64,000 bases of DNA, taken from the NCBI RefSeq assembly GCF_005222785.1, contig NZ_STGH01000002.1, positions 620,001 to 684,000 of the forward strand. Reading direction: 5' to 3'. This document shows, one piece after another, positions 45,829-56,300 of this stretch. The notes below the pieces were generated by a model that was not told the origin of the DNA, did no database searches, and saw nothing but the letters and a program-made list of their open reading frames with translations. Each line of letters opens with the position of its first letter. The first letter of the stretch is position 1. Both the position numbers and the translations under genes were made by a program. Source of the stretch: Rhodobacter sp. SY28-1. Its GTDB lineage: Bacteria > Pseudomonadota > Alphaproteobacteria > Rhodobacterales > Rhodobacteraceae.

Positions 45829-47070
45829 GTGACGACACGCGAAACGACCGACATCGCCGTGATCGGCGCGGGCGTGGTGGGGCTGGCCATCGCGCTGGAA
45901 CTGATCGACCAGGGCCACGAGGTGGTGCTGGTCGATCCCGGCCATCCCGGCATGGGGGCCAGCTACGGCAATGCGGGGACCATCGCCGGTTACGCGACCA
46001 GCCCGGTCGGCACGCCCGATGTCCTGCGGTCGTTGCCCTCGCTTCTCTTCTCGAAGACCTCTCCGCTGGCGATCCGGCATCGTGCACTGCCCTCGCTGGC
46101 GCCCTGGCTTCTGCGGTTCCTTTGGCAGTCGCTGCCCGCCCAGGCCGAACGCAACGCCCGCGCGCTGGCGGCGCTGTTGTCGGATGCGGCGACGCTGTGG
46201 GATGATCTTGTGCTGCGGGTGCAGGGGGCGGGCATCCTGCAACGGCGCGGCTGTCTTTACCTGTACGAGACGCCCAAGGCCTTCACTGCCGCCTGGGCCG
46301 AGTTGGATCGTCGCCGGGCGCTGGGGGTGGATGTCGAATTGATCGGCCCCGAAAGCCTGGCCGAGCTGGAGCCTGGCCTGCCCGCGCGGCTTGGCGGGGC
46401 GGCGTATTTCACCGGGGCGACCTTTCTGGATGACCCGGGCCGGATGATGGGGTTGATCGCCGCCGCCGTCCTGCCCCGCGCCCGGCATATCCAGGCCCGG
46501 GCGGACCGGCTGGAGCGGCGGGCGGATGGCGTGGTGATCGAGGGGCCGGGCCTGCACCTGCACGCCCGCCGTGTCGTCATCGCCGCCGGGGCACATTCGC
46601 GCGACCTGGCGCGGCAGGTCGGGGACCGCATCCCCCTGGATACCGAGCGGGGCTATCATGTCGAATGGGACATGGCCGAACCGCTGCTCACGCGCCCCGC
46701 CTGTCCCACGGCGCGGGGCTTCTACTTCTGCCCGATGGCGGGCCGATTGCGGGTAGCCGGGACCGTGGAACTGGGTGGGCTCAGCCTACCGCCTTCCCCC
46801 CACCGTATCGCGAAGCTGGTCGAAGGCGCGCGGGCGTTCTTTCCCCAGCTTGGCCCCCCGGACCGAGAATGGATGGGCTTCCGCCCCTCGATCCCCGACA
46901 GTCTGCCGGTGATCGGCCCGTCGCGCGGAGGCGGCGAAGTGATTCATGCCTTCGGCCACGGGCATCTCGGGGTGACGCTGGCCCCGGTGACGGCGCGGAT
47001 CGTCGCGGGCCTGATCGACGGGCATCCAACGGGGATCAACATCGCGCCCTACCGGCCGACGCGGTTCTGA
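45829..47070 (+). CDS. FAD-dependent amine/D-amino-acid oxidoreductase (DadA-like)
   Basis: 413 residues. N-terminal dinucleotide motif GAGVVG (13-18), DAO-type core with ASYGNAGTIAGYATSPVGTP, ERGYHVEW, and the C-terminal FAD motif GHGHLGVTLAPVTARIVAGLI. DadA-type enzymes oxidise D-amino acids; related enzymes (PuuB-like) act on gamma-glutamyl-amines, which fits the upstream ligase. GTG start at 45829. Confidence 0.9.
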   Translation: MTTRETTDIAVIGAGVVGLAIALELIDQGHEVVLVDPGHPGMGASYGNAGTIAGYATSPVGTPDVLRSLPSLLFSKTSPLAIRHRALPSLAPWLLRFLWQSLPAQAERNARALAALLSDAATLWDDLVLRVQGAGILQRRGCLYLYETPKAFTAAWAELDRRRALGVDVELIGPESLAELEPGLPARLGGAAYFTGATFLDDPGRMMGLIAAAVLPRARHIQARADRLERRADGVVIEGPGLHLHARRVVIAAGAHSRDLARQVGDRIPLDTERGYHVEWDMAEPLLTRPACPTARGFYFCPMAGRLRVAGTVELGGLSLPPSPHRIAKLVEGARAFFPQLGPPDREWMGFRPSIPDSLPVIGPSRGGGEVIHAFGHGHLGVTLAPVTARIVAGLIDGHPTGINIAPYRPTRF

Positions 47071-47086
47071 CGGAGGGGCAAGGAAA

Positions 47087-47112
47087 AACCCGGCAGCTTG
47101 CGCTGCCGGGTT
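47087..47112 (-). terminator. terminator of small exported protein 1
   Basis: Perfect 11-base stem AACCCGGCAGC/GCTGCCGGGTT with loop TTGC; on the minus strand it runs into TTTTTCC. Serves the gene at 47153. Confidence 0.85.
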
Positions 47113-47152
47113 CAGGGTAGGGTCAGGCCGTCAACGGCGGTCCCGGCTTCGA

Positions 47153-47362
47153 TCAGCCGCCACCGTTGTCATCGTCGTCGTTGCCGCAGGCAACCGCGCA
47201 GATCAGGATCAGGCCGACAACGAAGGGAACGATCCAGCCCGAACGGGGCGAGGCGGCTTCGACCACCGGCTCTTCCTCGACAACTACAGGGCCACCGGCG
47301 AATGCGGTGGTCGAGGTGAAAGCCAGAGTGAAGGCGAGAAGCGGCGCAGCAAGTTTCTTCAT
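47153..47362 (-). CDS. small exported/membrane protein, tandem copy 1
   Basis: 69 residues: MKKLAAPLLAFTLAFTSTTAFAGG signal peptide, the acidic VVVEEEPVVEAASP linker, a hydrophobic segment (GWIVPFVVGLILICAVACG) and an acidic end NDDDDNGGG. This small family is common in Rhodobacterales; no function known. GGAAGGATTTGG upstream of the ATG. Followed by a strong terminator. Nearly identical to the gene at 47749, with differences only in one residue of the hydrophobic stretch and the C-terminus. Confidence 0.85.
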   Translation of the reverse strand: MKKLAAPLLAFTLAFTSTTAFAGGPVVVEEEPVVEAASPRSGWIVPFVVGLILICAVACGNDDDDNGGG

Positions 47363-47467
47363 GTCCAAATCCTTCCAGGTTCAGAGGGCAGCTTGCATTT
47401 TCGGAGTATACCTGGATCTGGAACGGGGCAAGAAAGGCCATCACAAGACCGGAATTTCCCGTGAAAC

Positions 47468-47485
47468 AGTTGCGCTCACACAACT
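47468..47485. promoter_or_regulatory. AGTTG-N8-CAACT dyad, copy 1
   Basis: AGTTG (47468-47472), eight bases, CAACT (47481-47485), 106 bases upstream of copy 1. Conserved in the duplicated upstream region although the bases between have changed. Confidence 0.5.
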
Positions 47486-47664
47486 CCGCTTCGGCAACGG
47501 CAACGGCCCATCGACCGATTGCAGGGATTGTCGCACCGACTTCCTTGTTTTCCCATAATGTCGCGTGGCGGAGCAGATGTCTTCCGCGTCTTCGAATACG
47601 GGCCTCGGGGTTTGATCCGGACCCAGGTCACGACATGGGCGGATCTGAAGGCGCGGCAAGGAAA

Positions 47665-47690
47665 AACCCGGCAGCTTGCGCTACCGGGTT
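47665..47690 (-). terminator. terminator of small exported protein 2
   Basis: Same hairpin as at 47087 with one mismatch (GCTACCGGGTT), followed on the minus strand by TTTTTCC. Confidence 0.8.
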
Positions 47691-47748
47691 CAGGGTAGGT
47701 CTGGGCAGTCGCGTCAGGTCAGGCCTTCAGCGCCAGTCCGGGATCGGC

Positions 47749-47952
47749 TCAGGTTTGCGGCTCGTCGTCGTTGCCGCAGGCAACCGCGCAGATCAGGATC
47801 AGGCCGACAACGACCGGAACGATCCAGCCCGAACGGGGCGAGGCGGCTTCGACCACCGGCTCTTCCTCGACGACAACCGGGCCACCGGCGAATGCGGTGG
47901 TCGAGGTGAACGCCAGGGTGAAGGCGAGAAGCGGCGCAGCAAGTTTCTTCAT
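47749..47952 (-). CDS. small exported/membrane protein, tandem copy 2
   Basis: 67 residues, almost the same as the gene at 47153: identical signal peptide and linker, GWIVPVVVGLILICAVACG, but a different end, NDDEPQT. The two arise from a duplication of about 420 bases that includes promoter and terminator. A copy so close to copA does not imply a copper role. Confidence 0.85.
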   Translation of the reverse strand: MKKLAAPLLAFTLAFTSTTAFAGGPVVVEEEPVVEAASPRSGWIVPVVVGLILICAVACGNDDEPQT

Positions 47953-48058
47953 GACCAAATCCTTCCAAGGTTCCAGGGGCAGCTTGCACTTTCCGGATAA
48001 ACCGCGCCCCGGATCGGGGCAAGAAATGCCGTCGCAGGGCCACAACTTTCAGTGAAAG

Positions 48059-48076
48059 AGTTGCCCGCGCACAACT
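48059..48076. promoter_or_regulatory. AGTTG-N8-CAACT dyad, copy 2
   Basis: AGTTG (48059-48063), eight bases, CAACT (48072-48076), 107 bases upstream of copy 2; equivalent to 47468-47485. Confidence 0.5.
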
Positions 48077-48136
48077 CTGCCGTCGCAGCCCAGCAGGCCT
48101 GTTCGACCGGCTGCAAAGATTCTCGTACCATCCCCC

Positions 48137-48167
48137 TTGACCTTCCTATCATGGGAAGCCCCATATG
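48137..48167 (+). promoter_or_regulatory. CueR-type copA promoter
   Basis: -35 TTGACC (48137-48142) and -10 CATATG (48162-48167) are separated by 19 bases, the over-long spacer of MerR-family promoters. Between them is the dyad CTTCC-N7-GGAAG (48142-48158), matching copper-responsive CueR operators. It drives copA and cueR. Confidence 0.85.
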
Positions 48168-48229
48168 CTGGAACGTCCCCGAAGTGACGGCCCGCAATTC
48201 TGCGGCCGGAAGTGGAAAGAGGGCGGATC

Positions 48230-50665
48230 ATGACCCAACACAGCACTGACTTCTCCATCGCCCTGCCGGTAACCGGCATGACCTGTGCGTCCTGCGCCGG
48301 GCGGGTCGAACGGGCGCTGAAAGCCGTGCCGGGAGTGACGGGCGCGTCTGTCAATCTGGCCACCGAGACCGCCGAAGTGCAGGGAACGGCGTCTGCCGAT
48401 GCCCTGATCGGCGCGGTCGTCAAGGCGGGCTACAGCGTGACGTCCCCTACCCGGGAACTGGTCATCGAGGGGATGACCTGCGCTTCATGCGTGGCGCGGG
48501 TGGAACGCGCCTTGCAGGCGGTTCCGGGCGTCACGGAGGCAACGGTGAACCTGGCGACCGAAAGCGCGCGGGTGGAGGGGATCGCCGACCCTGTGGCGCT
48601 CATCTCGGCCGTGAAGGGCGCGGGCTATGCCGCCCGGCTGGCCCAGGCCACCGAGGAACCAGCCACCCAGCGGCGCGCGCGCGAGGCGGAGGACCTGCGC
48701 CGTGATCTGATCCTTGCAGCCATCCTGACCCTACCGGTCTTCGTCCTGGAGATGGGCAGCCACCTGATCCCGGCCTTTCACCACTGGGTGATGGGAACGA
48801 TCGGCCAGGGCACCAGCTGGCTGATCCAGTTCGCCCTGACGACGCTGGTGCTGGCCATCCCCGGACGCCGGTTCTTCCTGAGCGGCATCCCGGCGCTGCT
48901 GAAAGGCGCACCCGACATGTCTTCCCTGGTAGCGGTGGGGTCCGGCGCGGCCTGGGCCTATTCGACGCTGGCGACCTTTCTGCCGGGCCTGATGCCGCCC
49001 GGGTCCGTCGCAGTCTATTTCGAGGCCGCCGCGATGATCGTGACGCTGATCCTCTTGGGCCGGTTGCTGGAGGCCCGGGCCAAGGGCCGGTCGTCCGAGG
49101 CGATTGCCCGCCTTGTCGCCCTGCAACCCGTCCTCGCGCATGTCCGGCGCGGGGACCGGGTGGTCGACCTGCCTCTGGCCGAGGTCCGCCCCGGCGACAT
49201 GCTGGAATTGCGCCCGGGCGAGCGGGTGCCGGTCGACGGGCGGGTGGTCTCGGGCGAAAGCTGGATCGACGAGGCGATGGTGACAGGTGAGCCGGTGCCG
49301 GTCGAGAAGGTCGCTGGTGCATCGGTGATCGGCGGGACGGTGAACCAGACCGGAGCGCTGGTGATCGAGGCGGTGGCGGTGGGCGCCGACACGATGCTGG
49401 CGCGGATCATCCGCATGGTCGAGGCGGCGCAGGGCGGCAAGCTGCCGATCCAGGCGCTGGTCGACAAGGTGACGCTGTGGTTCGTCCCCGTGGTGATGGG
49501 GCTGGCGGCACTGACCTTCCTCATATGGCTGATCTTCGGACCCGCGCCCGCGCTGCCGATGGCGCTGGTCAACGGGGTTGCCGTCCTCATCATCGCCTGC
49601 CCCTGTGCGATGGGCCTTGCCACACCCGTCTCGATCCTGGTCGGCACCGGGCGTGGGGCGGAACTTGGCGTTCTCTTCCGCAAGGGCGAGGCGCTGCAGG
49701 CCCTGCAAGGCGTCAAGGTCATGGCCTTCGACAAGACCGGGACCTTGACCGAGGGCCGCCCGGCACTGACCGGCTTCCATCCTGCCGAAGGCGAGACGAA
49801 AGCGGCGCTGTTGCCGGTGCTGGCGGCAGTCGAGGCGCAGTCGGAACACCCCATCGCCCGCGCCATCGTTGCTGCGGCGGAAGGCATGGCCCTGCCCACG
49901 GTCGAGGGGTTCCTGGCCAAGCCCGGCCATGGCGTCCAGGCCCGGGTCGGAGGGGCAGAGATCGCGCTCGGCTCGGCGCGCGAGATGGGCAAGCGCGGCG
50001 TCGACATCGCGGCCTTCATGGCCGAGGCCGAACGACTGGCCGACCGTGGCGAAAGCCCGGTCTTTGCCGCGCGGGACGGCAAGGCGGTGGCGCTGGTGTC
50101 GGTGGCCGATGCGGTGAAGCCGACGACGCCGGATGCCATCGCGCGGCTCAAGGCAATGGGGCTGCGGCTCGCGATGATTTCCGGCGACAACGCGCGGACG
50201 GCACGGGCCATTGCGCGCGACCTTGGGATCGACGAGGTGGTGGCCGAGGTCACCCCGGAAGGCAAGGTTGCGGCCCTGCACGAACTGAAGGCGCAGGGCA
50301 CCCTGGCCTTTGCCGGCGACGGGATCAACGACGCCCCGGCGCTGGCCGAGGCCGACGTGGGGATCGCCATGGGCACCGGCACCGATATCGCCATCGAGGC
50401 GGCGGATGTGGTGCTGGTCTCGGGCCGCCTGCCCGCGCTGGCCGATGCCATAGGCCTTAGCCGCGCGACGATGCGGAACATCAAGGAAAACCTGTTCTGG
50501 GCCTTTGCCTACAACGCCGCGCTGATCCCCGTCGCAGCGGGGGTCCTCTACCCTGCCTTCGGCATCCTTCTGTCCCCTGTCCTTGCCGCCGGGGCGATGG
50601 CCCTGTCCTCGGTCTTCGTCCTGACCAACGCCCTTCGCCTGAAACGCTATGGAGCCCGCACATGA
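48230..50665 (+). CDS. copA: copper-exporting P1B-type ATPase
   Basis: 811 residues. Two N-terminal metal-binding domains with GMTCASC (16-22 and 81-87), eight membrane helices with the CPC motif in [13 protein letters not shown], phosphatase motif TGEPVP, phosphorylation site DKTGTLTEG and the hinge [10 protein letters not shown]. Exports Cu(I). ATG at 48230 follows GGAAAGAGG. Overlaps cueR by four bases. Confidence 0.97.
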   Translation: MTQHSTDFSIALPVTGMTCASCAGRVERALKAVPGVTGASVNLATETAEVQGTASADALIGAVVKAGYSVTSPTRELVIEGMTCASCVARVERALQAVPGVTEATVNLATESARVEGIADPVALISAVKGAGYAARLAQATEEPATQRRAREAEDLRRDLILAAILTLPVFVLEMGSHLIPAFHHWVMGTIGQGTSWLIQFALTTLVLAIPGRRFFLSGIPALLKGAPDMSSLVAVGSGAAWAYSTLATFLPGLMPPGSVAVYFEAAAMIVTLILLGRLLEARAKGRSSEAIARLVALQPVLAHVRRGDRVVDLPLAEVRPGDMLELRPGERVPVDGRVVSGESWIDEAMVTGEPVPVEKVAGASVIGGTVNQTGALVIEAVAVGADTMLARIIRMVEAAQGGKLPIQALVDKVTLWFVPVVMGLAALTFLIWLIFGPAPALPMALVNGVAVLIIACPCAMGLATPVSILVGTGRGAELGVLFRKGEALQALQGVKVMAFDKTGTLTEGRPALTGFHPAEGETKAALLPVLAAVEAQSEHPIARAIVAAAEGMALPTVEGFLAKPGHGVQARVGGAEIALGSAREMGKRGVDIAAFMAEAERLADRGESPVFAARDGKAVALVSVADAVKPTTPDAIARLKAMGLRLAMISGDNARTARAIARDLGIDEVVAEVTPEGKVAALHELKAQGTLAFAGDGINDAPALAEADVGIAMGTGTDIAIEAADVVLVSGRLPALADAIGLSRATMRNIKENLFWAFAYNAALIPVAAGVLYPAFGILLSPVLAAGAMALSSVFVLTNALRLKRYGART

Positions 50666-51078
50666 TGACCATCGGAGAAGCCGCACGGACCAGCGGCGTG
50701 TCGGCCAAGATGATCCGCTATTACGAGGAGACCGGCCTGATCCCGTCGGCTGGGCGCACCGGATCGGGCTATCGTACCTATGGCCCGAAGGACGTGCAGA
50801 TCCTGCGCTTTGTCCGCCGTGCCCGCGACCTTGGCTTTCCGATGGAGAAAGTGGCCGACCTTCTGGCCCTGTGGCGCGACCGCGACCGGGCCAGCGCCGA
50901 TGTCAAGCGGCTGGCGCAGGACCAGATCAACGCGCTGGACCAGCGCATCCGCGAGATGGAGGCGATGAAAGCCTCGCTGACCCATCTGGTGCATTGCTGT
51001 GCTGGGGATGAACGGCCGGATTGCCCGATATTGGAGGACCTGGGCGGTCCTGCGCCTGCCCCCTCCCAGGCGCAGTGA
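50662..51078 (+). CDS. cueR: Cu(I)-responsive MerR-family regulator
   Basis: 138 residues. MerR helix-turn-helix ([27 protein letters not shown]) with the copper-binding cysteines C112/C113 and C121 in [14 protein letters not shown], the CueR pattern. Activates copA when Cu(I) is bound. Start overlaps the copA stop (ATGA). Confidence 0.95.
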   Translation: MMTIGEAARTSGVSAKMIRYYEETGLIPSAGRTGSGYRTYGPKDVQILRFVRRARDLGFPMEKVADLLALWRDRDRASADVKRLAQDQINALDQRIREMEAMKASLTHLVHCCAGDERPDCPILEDLGGPAPAPSQAQ

Positions 51079-51139
51079 ACAGCTTGCGCAGGGTTGCCGG
51101 CCGGGCCAAGCTTGGCCTGCAACGCAAGGACCGTAGCGC

Positions 51140-52246
51140 ATGACGAACAGGATTTCTGCCCAGGGCATCCGCTTTGACTTCCAGCCGCGTGGCGGGGTGC
51201 TGGACGGGCTGACTGTGACCGATGCCGGGCAGGACATCGCGCCCTTGCACCGCGCGCCCTGGGGCAGGGACGAGGTTCCCGCCGACGCCCCGCCGCATCA
51301 GGCCTGGCTGGCCGGGGATTTCCTTGCCGCGCCGATGGGGGCCTCGGACCACGGGCTGCACGGGTTGACGGCGAATGGCGACTGGCAGGTGGTCCCCTCC
51401 GCCCCCGGCACGCTGCGCGCGGTACTGACGGGCGCAGTGCAGGGCGCGACCGTGGTCAAGGAGTTGTCGGTCAGCGACGGGCATCCCTTCGTCTACCAGC
51501 GCCACCTGTTCATCGGTGGCTCCGGCCCTTTGCCGGTCGCCAACCACGCGATGGTCTCGGTTCCGAACGGGGCAAAGCTGTCCTTCTCGCGCAAGCGCTG
51601 GTGGGAGACGCTGGCCGAGCCGCTGGAGACGGCGCGCGGACGGTCCTGCCTCGCCTATCCCCGACGGGCCGAGGACGCGGCCGAGTTTCCGGGCGCGGAT
51701 GGCGGGACGGTCAACCTGCATCGTTACCCCTGGGGCGAGGCGCACGAGGATTTCGTCGCAGGGATCGAGGATCCCTCGTCCCGCCTGGGCTGGACCGCCG
51801 TAGTCCGACCGACCGAGGGCGATCTGTTCCTGTCGCTGCGCAACCCGGTGATGCTGCCGATGACCATGCTGTGGCATTCGAACGGCGGGCGCGACTATGC
51901 GCCGTGGAACGGTCGCCACCGTGGCTGTCTGGGGGTCGAGGAAGGCGCGGCGCTGCCGATGCTGGGGCTGTCGTCACGGGAAGAACCTGATCCCCTCTCT
52001 GCCGCCGGGCAGCCGCCGCTGGTCCGTCTTGACCCGCAGGGTACGGTCGAGGTGCGCCATGTCATCGGCGCAATCGCCTGGCCGGAAGGCCAGTCGGTGG
52101 CGGGGGTGATGCTGGAGGGCGACGTGCTGACCATCACCGGCGATTGGGGCGCTGAACGCAAGGTGCCCCTGCGCGGGTCCTGGCTGGGCGGGGCGGCCCC
52201 GGCGCCAAGCGCGCCGAAGAAGGCGGCACTCGACTGGGACTTGTGA
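51140..52246 (+). CDS. aldose-epimerase-like (galactose mutarotase fold) hypothetical protein
   Basis: 368 residues, beta-rich. GASDHGLHGLTANGDWQV and the GxVxxKxL pattern resemble galactose-mutarotase-type folds, and the neighbouring convergent galE supports a sugar link, but catalytic His/Glu residues are not certain. Ends three bases from the galE stop. Confidence 0.55.
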   Translation: MTNRISAQGIRFDFQPRGGVLDGLTVTDAGQDIAPLHRAPWGRDEVPADAPPHQAWLAGDFLAAPMGASDHGLHGLTANGDWQVVPSAPGTLRAVLTGAVQGATVVKELSVSDGHPFVYQRHLFIGGSGPLPVANHAMVSVPNGAKLSFSRKRWWETLAEPLETARGRSCLAYPRRAEDAAEFPGADGGTVNLHRYPWGEAHEDFVAGIEDPSSRLGWTAVVRPTEGDLFLSLRNPVMLPMTMLWHSNGGRDYAPWNGRHRGCLGVEEGAALPMLGLSSREEPDPLSAAGQPPLVRLDPQGTVEVRHVIGAIAWPEGQSVAGVMLEGDVLTITGDWGAERKVPLRGSWLGGAAPAPSAPKKAALDWDL

Positions 52247-52249
52247 CGC

Positions 52250-53236
52250 TTACTCGGTGAACCCGGGCTTCTGTGCCCAGGCCCAGGCATCGCCGATCAT
52301 CTGCCGCAGGGTCGACCGTTCCGGCTCCCACCCCAGTTCTTGGATCGCATGGGTCGACGAGGACACCAGAGCCGCCGCATCGCCTGCACGCCGGTCGCCG
52401 ATCACCACCGGCACCTCGCGGTTGGTGACCATGCGGCTCGCCTCGATCACCTCGCGCACCGAAAAGCCGCGCCCGGTGCCCAGGCAGAACACCCCGTCGC
52501 CCTTACCCGCCAGAAGGCGCTGCACGCCCAGCACATGCGCATCGGCCAGGTCCGAGACATGGACATAGTCGCGCACGCAGGTCCCGTCGGGGGTGGGGTA
52601 ATCCGTGCCGAAGACCGTCAGCGCCGGGCGCTTGCCTGCGACGGCGTCCAGCATCAGCGGGATCAGATGGGTTTCCGGCGTGTGCTGTTCGCCGATCTCG
52701 CCCTCGGGGTCCGCGCCCGCGACGTTGAAATATCGAAAGATCACATGCGAAATCCCGGCTGAAACCCCGAAATCGCGCAGCATTTGTTCAATTGCCAGCT
52801 TCGACCCGCCATAGGCGTTGATCGGCCGTTGCGGCGTGTCCTCGGTCAGCAGAACCCCGTCCTGATCGCCATAGGTCGCACAGGTCGAGGAGAAGACGAA
52901 GTTCTTCACCCCCGCTGCCGCACAGGCCTCCAACAGGTTCAAGGCGCCGGTGACGTTGACCCGCCAGTATTTCCCGGGGTCCTTCATCGACTCGCCCACC
53001 AGCGAGAGGGCTGCGAAATGCATCACCGCGACGGGGCGATACTCGGCAAGGGCCGCGTCGATCTGCGCCCGATCCATCAGGTCACCCTTGACCAGCGGGC
53101 CCCATTTCACCGCCCCCGACCAGCCGGTCGACAGGTTGTCGAAGACCACCGGCTCATACCCGGCGCGGGCAAGGGCCTTGCAGGCATGCGCGCCGATATA
53201 GCCCGCCCCGCCCGTCACCAATATCCGTTCTGTCAT
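52250..53236 (-). CDS. galE: UDP-glucose 4-epimerase
   Basis: Interconverts UDP-glucose and UDP-galactose. 328 residues, extended SDR fold: VTGGAGYIGAHACKALA at 7-23, catalytic Tyr142 and Lys146 in YGGSK, SSTCATYG, and YFNVAGADPEGEIGEQH. ATG at 53236; a longer frame from 53266 lacks support. May supply sugars for surface polysaccharide with ugd. Confidence 0.94.
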   Translation of the reverse strand: MTERILVTGGAGYIGAHACKALARAGYEPVVFDNLSTGWSGAVKWGPLVKGDLMDRAQIDAALAEYRPVAVMHFAALSLVGESMKDPGKYWRVNVTGALNLLEACAAAGVKNFVFSSTCATYGDQDGVLLTEDTPQRPINAYGGSKLAIEQMLRDFGVSAGISHVIFRYFNVAGADPEGEIGEQHTPETHLIPLMLDAVAGKRPALTVFGTDYPTPDGTCVRDYVHVSDLADAHVLGVQRLLAGKGDGVFCLGTGRGFSVREVIEASRMVTNREVPVVIGDRRAGDAAALVSSSTHAIQELGWEPERSTLRQMIGDAWAWAQKPGFTE

Positions 53237-53338
53237 CTCACACCGCCCAAGACTGCAAACTGCCAACCATCGCGCCGATGGTTTGCGTTGAAAGCCCCCG
53301 CAATGTCCAGTGCGTTCCGGGCTTCGCGACCCGCCTGC

Positions 53339-56300
53339 TTAGCCAAGCAGCAGGTCGGCAAGGGCAAGGCTCAGGCCTTCATCCAGACTGAACAGCGCCA
53401 CGGCATTGGCCGAGGACCCGCCGTCGAGGTCCAGAAACAGCGCGCGGAAGTTCGTGTCGTAGAACAGCACGGGCGAGGTGCCGCCGAAGTTGCCCGGAAG
53501 CGCCACCCCGGTCTGCCACATCCCCGCCAGCGTCGCCTCAGCCGCCAGGCCCAGGGCGGCACGGTTCAGCACAACCTTGTCGGTTCCGCTTGTGAAATCG
53601 AGGAACAGGTCCTCGGCATCCGCCGTGATGATCTCGAAGTGATCGACCCCCGCCCCGCCGTGATAGACATCGCGCCCGGCCCCCCCTGTCAGCCAGTCGT
53701 CGCCATCGCCGCCATCAAAGTGGTCACTGCCCGCCTCGCCATACAGCCGGTCATTGTCGGCCCCGCCCCACAGCACATCGTCGTCGCTGCCGCCGTACAT
53801 CAGGTCCGTGCCTTCCTGGCCATAGAGCCAGTCATTGCCCGCGCCGCCATACAGGCTGTCGCTGCCCGACCCGCCATCCAGGTTGTCGCCGCCATCGCCC
53901 CCGTCCAGCAGGTCAAAGCCTTCCTGCCCGAACAGCGCGTCGGTTTCGGTGCCGCCATAGAGCGAATCCTCGCCGAACGAACCGTAGAGCCAGTCCACAC
54001 CCTGCCCGCCATAGAGCACGTCGTTGCCATAGCTGCCGTCGAGGTTGTCGCCGCCGTTGTCGCCATAAAGCGTGTCATTGCCGAAGGCGCCGAACAGGGC
54101 GTCGGTGTCGTTCCCACCCTCCAGCCGGTCGTCGCCGTCGCCGCCGAACAGCCAGTCGACCCCGTTGCCGCCGAACAGCCGGTCATTGCCGGTCTCACCG
54201 AACAGCCCGTCGCCGCCATCGCCCCCCAGAATGGTGTCGTCGCCGCTGCCGCCCCACAGCGCGTCAGTCTCGGTCCCGCCGTCAATGCTGTCGTTGCCCG
54301 CGTCACCGTAAATCCAGTCAATGCCGGCCAGCCCGGACAGCGTGTCGTTTCCCGCGCCCGCGGCAAGCGTATTGTCCTGCGCATTGCCGGTGCCCGATGA
54401 GTTCAGTCCCGAGGTCATCACCAGGATTTCGACGTTGGCGGCCAGAGTGTAGGTCGTCAGCGCCGTCTGCACCGTGTCGGTCCCGGCCGAGGCGGCTTCG
54501 ACCACCACGTCAAGGACGCTGTCCACCAGGTAGAGGTCGTTGCCAAGCCCACCCTCCATCCGGTCGTTGCCGGTTCCGCCGTCCAGACGGTCATCCCCGT
54601 CGCCGCCGTACAGCGTGTCATTTCCCGCCCCGCCTTCCAGCGTGTCGCTTTCACTGTCGCCGTAGAGAAGGTCGTTGCCGTCGCCCGCGATCAGGCTGTC
54701 ATTGCCCAGGCCGCCTTCCAGCCGGTCGTTGCCAAGCCCGCCCTCCAGCCGGTCGTTCCCGTCGCCGCCCAGCAGCGTGTCCAGCCCGTCGCCGCCTTGC
54801 AGGGTATCGTTGCCACACCGCCCCTCCAGGCTGTCGTTGCCAAGCCCGCCCATCAAGAGGTTGGCCTGCCCGTCGCCCTGCAGCGTGTCGGCCCCGGTGC
54901 CGCCCAGAAGCCCCTCGATCCCGTCGAAGCTGTCGCCCAACGCCTCGCCGGTCGAGTTGGCGGCTGTGGCCAGGTCGACCCGCAGGGCGGTTGCGCTTTC
55001 GGCATAGGAGGCGATGTCGAACCCGGCGCCGCCGAAGATCGTGTCCGACCCTGTCCCACCCAGGATCGTGTCGTCGCCGTCGCCGCCATACAGGATGTCG
55101 TTCCCCGCGCGGCCCCAAATCTGGTCATTGCCCTGCAGGCCGAAGATCCGGTTCGCCCCGGAGTCCCCGGCCAGCGTGTCCGCAAAGGTCGATCCTTCCA
55201 GACCCTCGACGGTCAGGTAGCTGTCGCCTGCCGCGTCCCCCGTATTCAGCCCGGGTGTCGCAAGATCGGCCCGCACCCCCGCCGTTGCATCGGCATAGCT
55301 GACCAGATCGTTGCCCACGCCGCCCTCGATCCGGTCCGCCCCGGCGCCGCCCACCAGCGTGTCGTCACCGTCCCCGCCATAAAGCGTATCGTTGCCGGAC
55401 CCGCCTGACAGAAGGTCAGCGCCACCAAGGCCGGACAGAGTGTCATTGCCCGCGCCGCCAAACGCCTGCTCGGCCAGATTGGAGCCGGAGAAGGTGTCGG
55501 CAAAGCCGGAAAGGACGAACCCCTCGATCGTGATGAAGGTATCACCCAGCGCGTCGCCCAGGTTCAGGCCGGGGGTGACAAGGTCGATCCGCACCGCGCT
55601 GGTCGCGGTGTCATAGCTGGCGAAATCGGTGCCGTTGCCGCCCTCCAGCCGGTCGCCGCCCTCGCCGCCGATCAGGGTGTCGTTGCCTTCGCCACCATAG
55701 AGGCTGTCCGCGCCGCCCCGCCCGTCAAGCCGGTCATTGCCCTCCAGCCCCAGCAGGTTGTTGGACTGGGCATCGCCGCCCAACGTGTCATTGTAGCCCG
55801 TGCCCTCCAGATCCTCGATGGCGATGTAGCTGTCGCCTGCCGCCTCGCCCGTGTTGACCGCCGGATTGCCGAGGTCGGCGATGACGCCAATTACCGCCTC
55901 GCGATAGCTTGCCCGATCGCGTCCGACGCCGCCGTCCAGCACATCGGCACCAAGCCCGCCCAGAAGCGAGTCGTTGCCATTCCCGCCCAGAAGCGTGTCA
56001 TTCCCCGCGACGCCCGACAGACGGTCGTTGCCGTCCAGCCCCTCGATCCGGTTGCCATCGGAGTTCCCGGTCAACGTGTCCGAGAAATAGGACCCGATGA
56101 TCCCCTCGATCGAGACATAGGTCTGGCCGGTGGCGATGTTCGTGTTCTGGTTCAACGCCTCAAGATTGACGCGGATGCCCGCCGTCGCGCCGGTCAGGAC
56201 GATGGTGTCAAAGCCCGCGCCGCCGTTGATCGTGTCGGCCCCGACCGAGACGAGGAACATGTCGTCGCCGCTGCCGCCGGTCAGCACGTCGACCTGGTTC

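Larger units (their letters stand above)
47363..47748. other. 386-base gap between the duplicated genes
   Basis: Holds the promoter side of copy 1 (47363-47490, duplicated at 47953-48080), the AGTTG-N8-CAACT dyad at 47468-47485, unique sequence 47500-47660, and the terminator of copy 2. No other gene seen. Confidence 0.6.

Noticed and set aside
47461-48000. 179-codon plus-strand frame through the duplicated region
   Set aside because: Antisense to the second small gene and through a terminator; composition is non-coding.
53600-56300. dense short repeats that look like a CRISPR array or satellite
   Set aside because: They are the codons of RTX GGxGxDxLx repeats; spacing is variable in DNA and always in frame.
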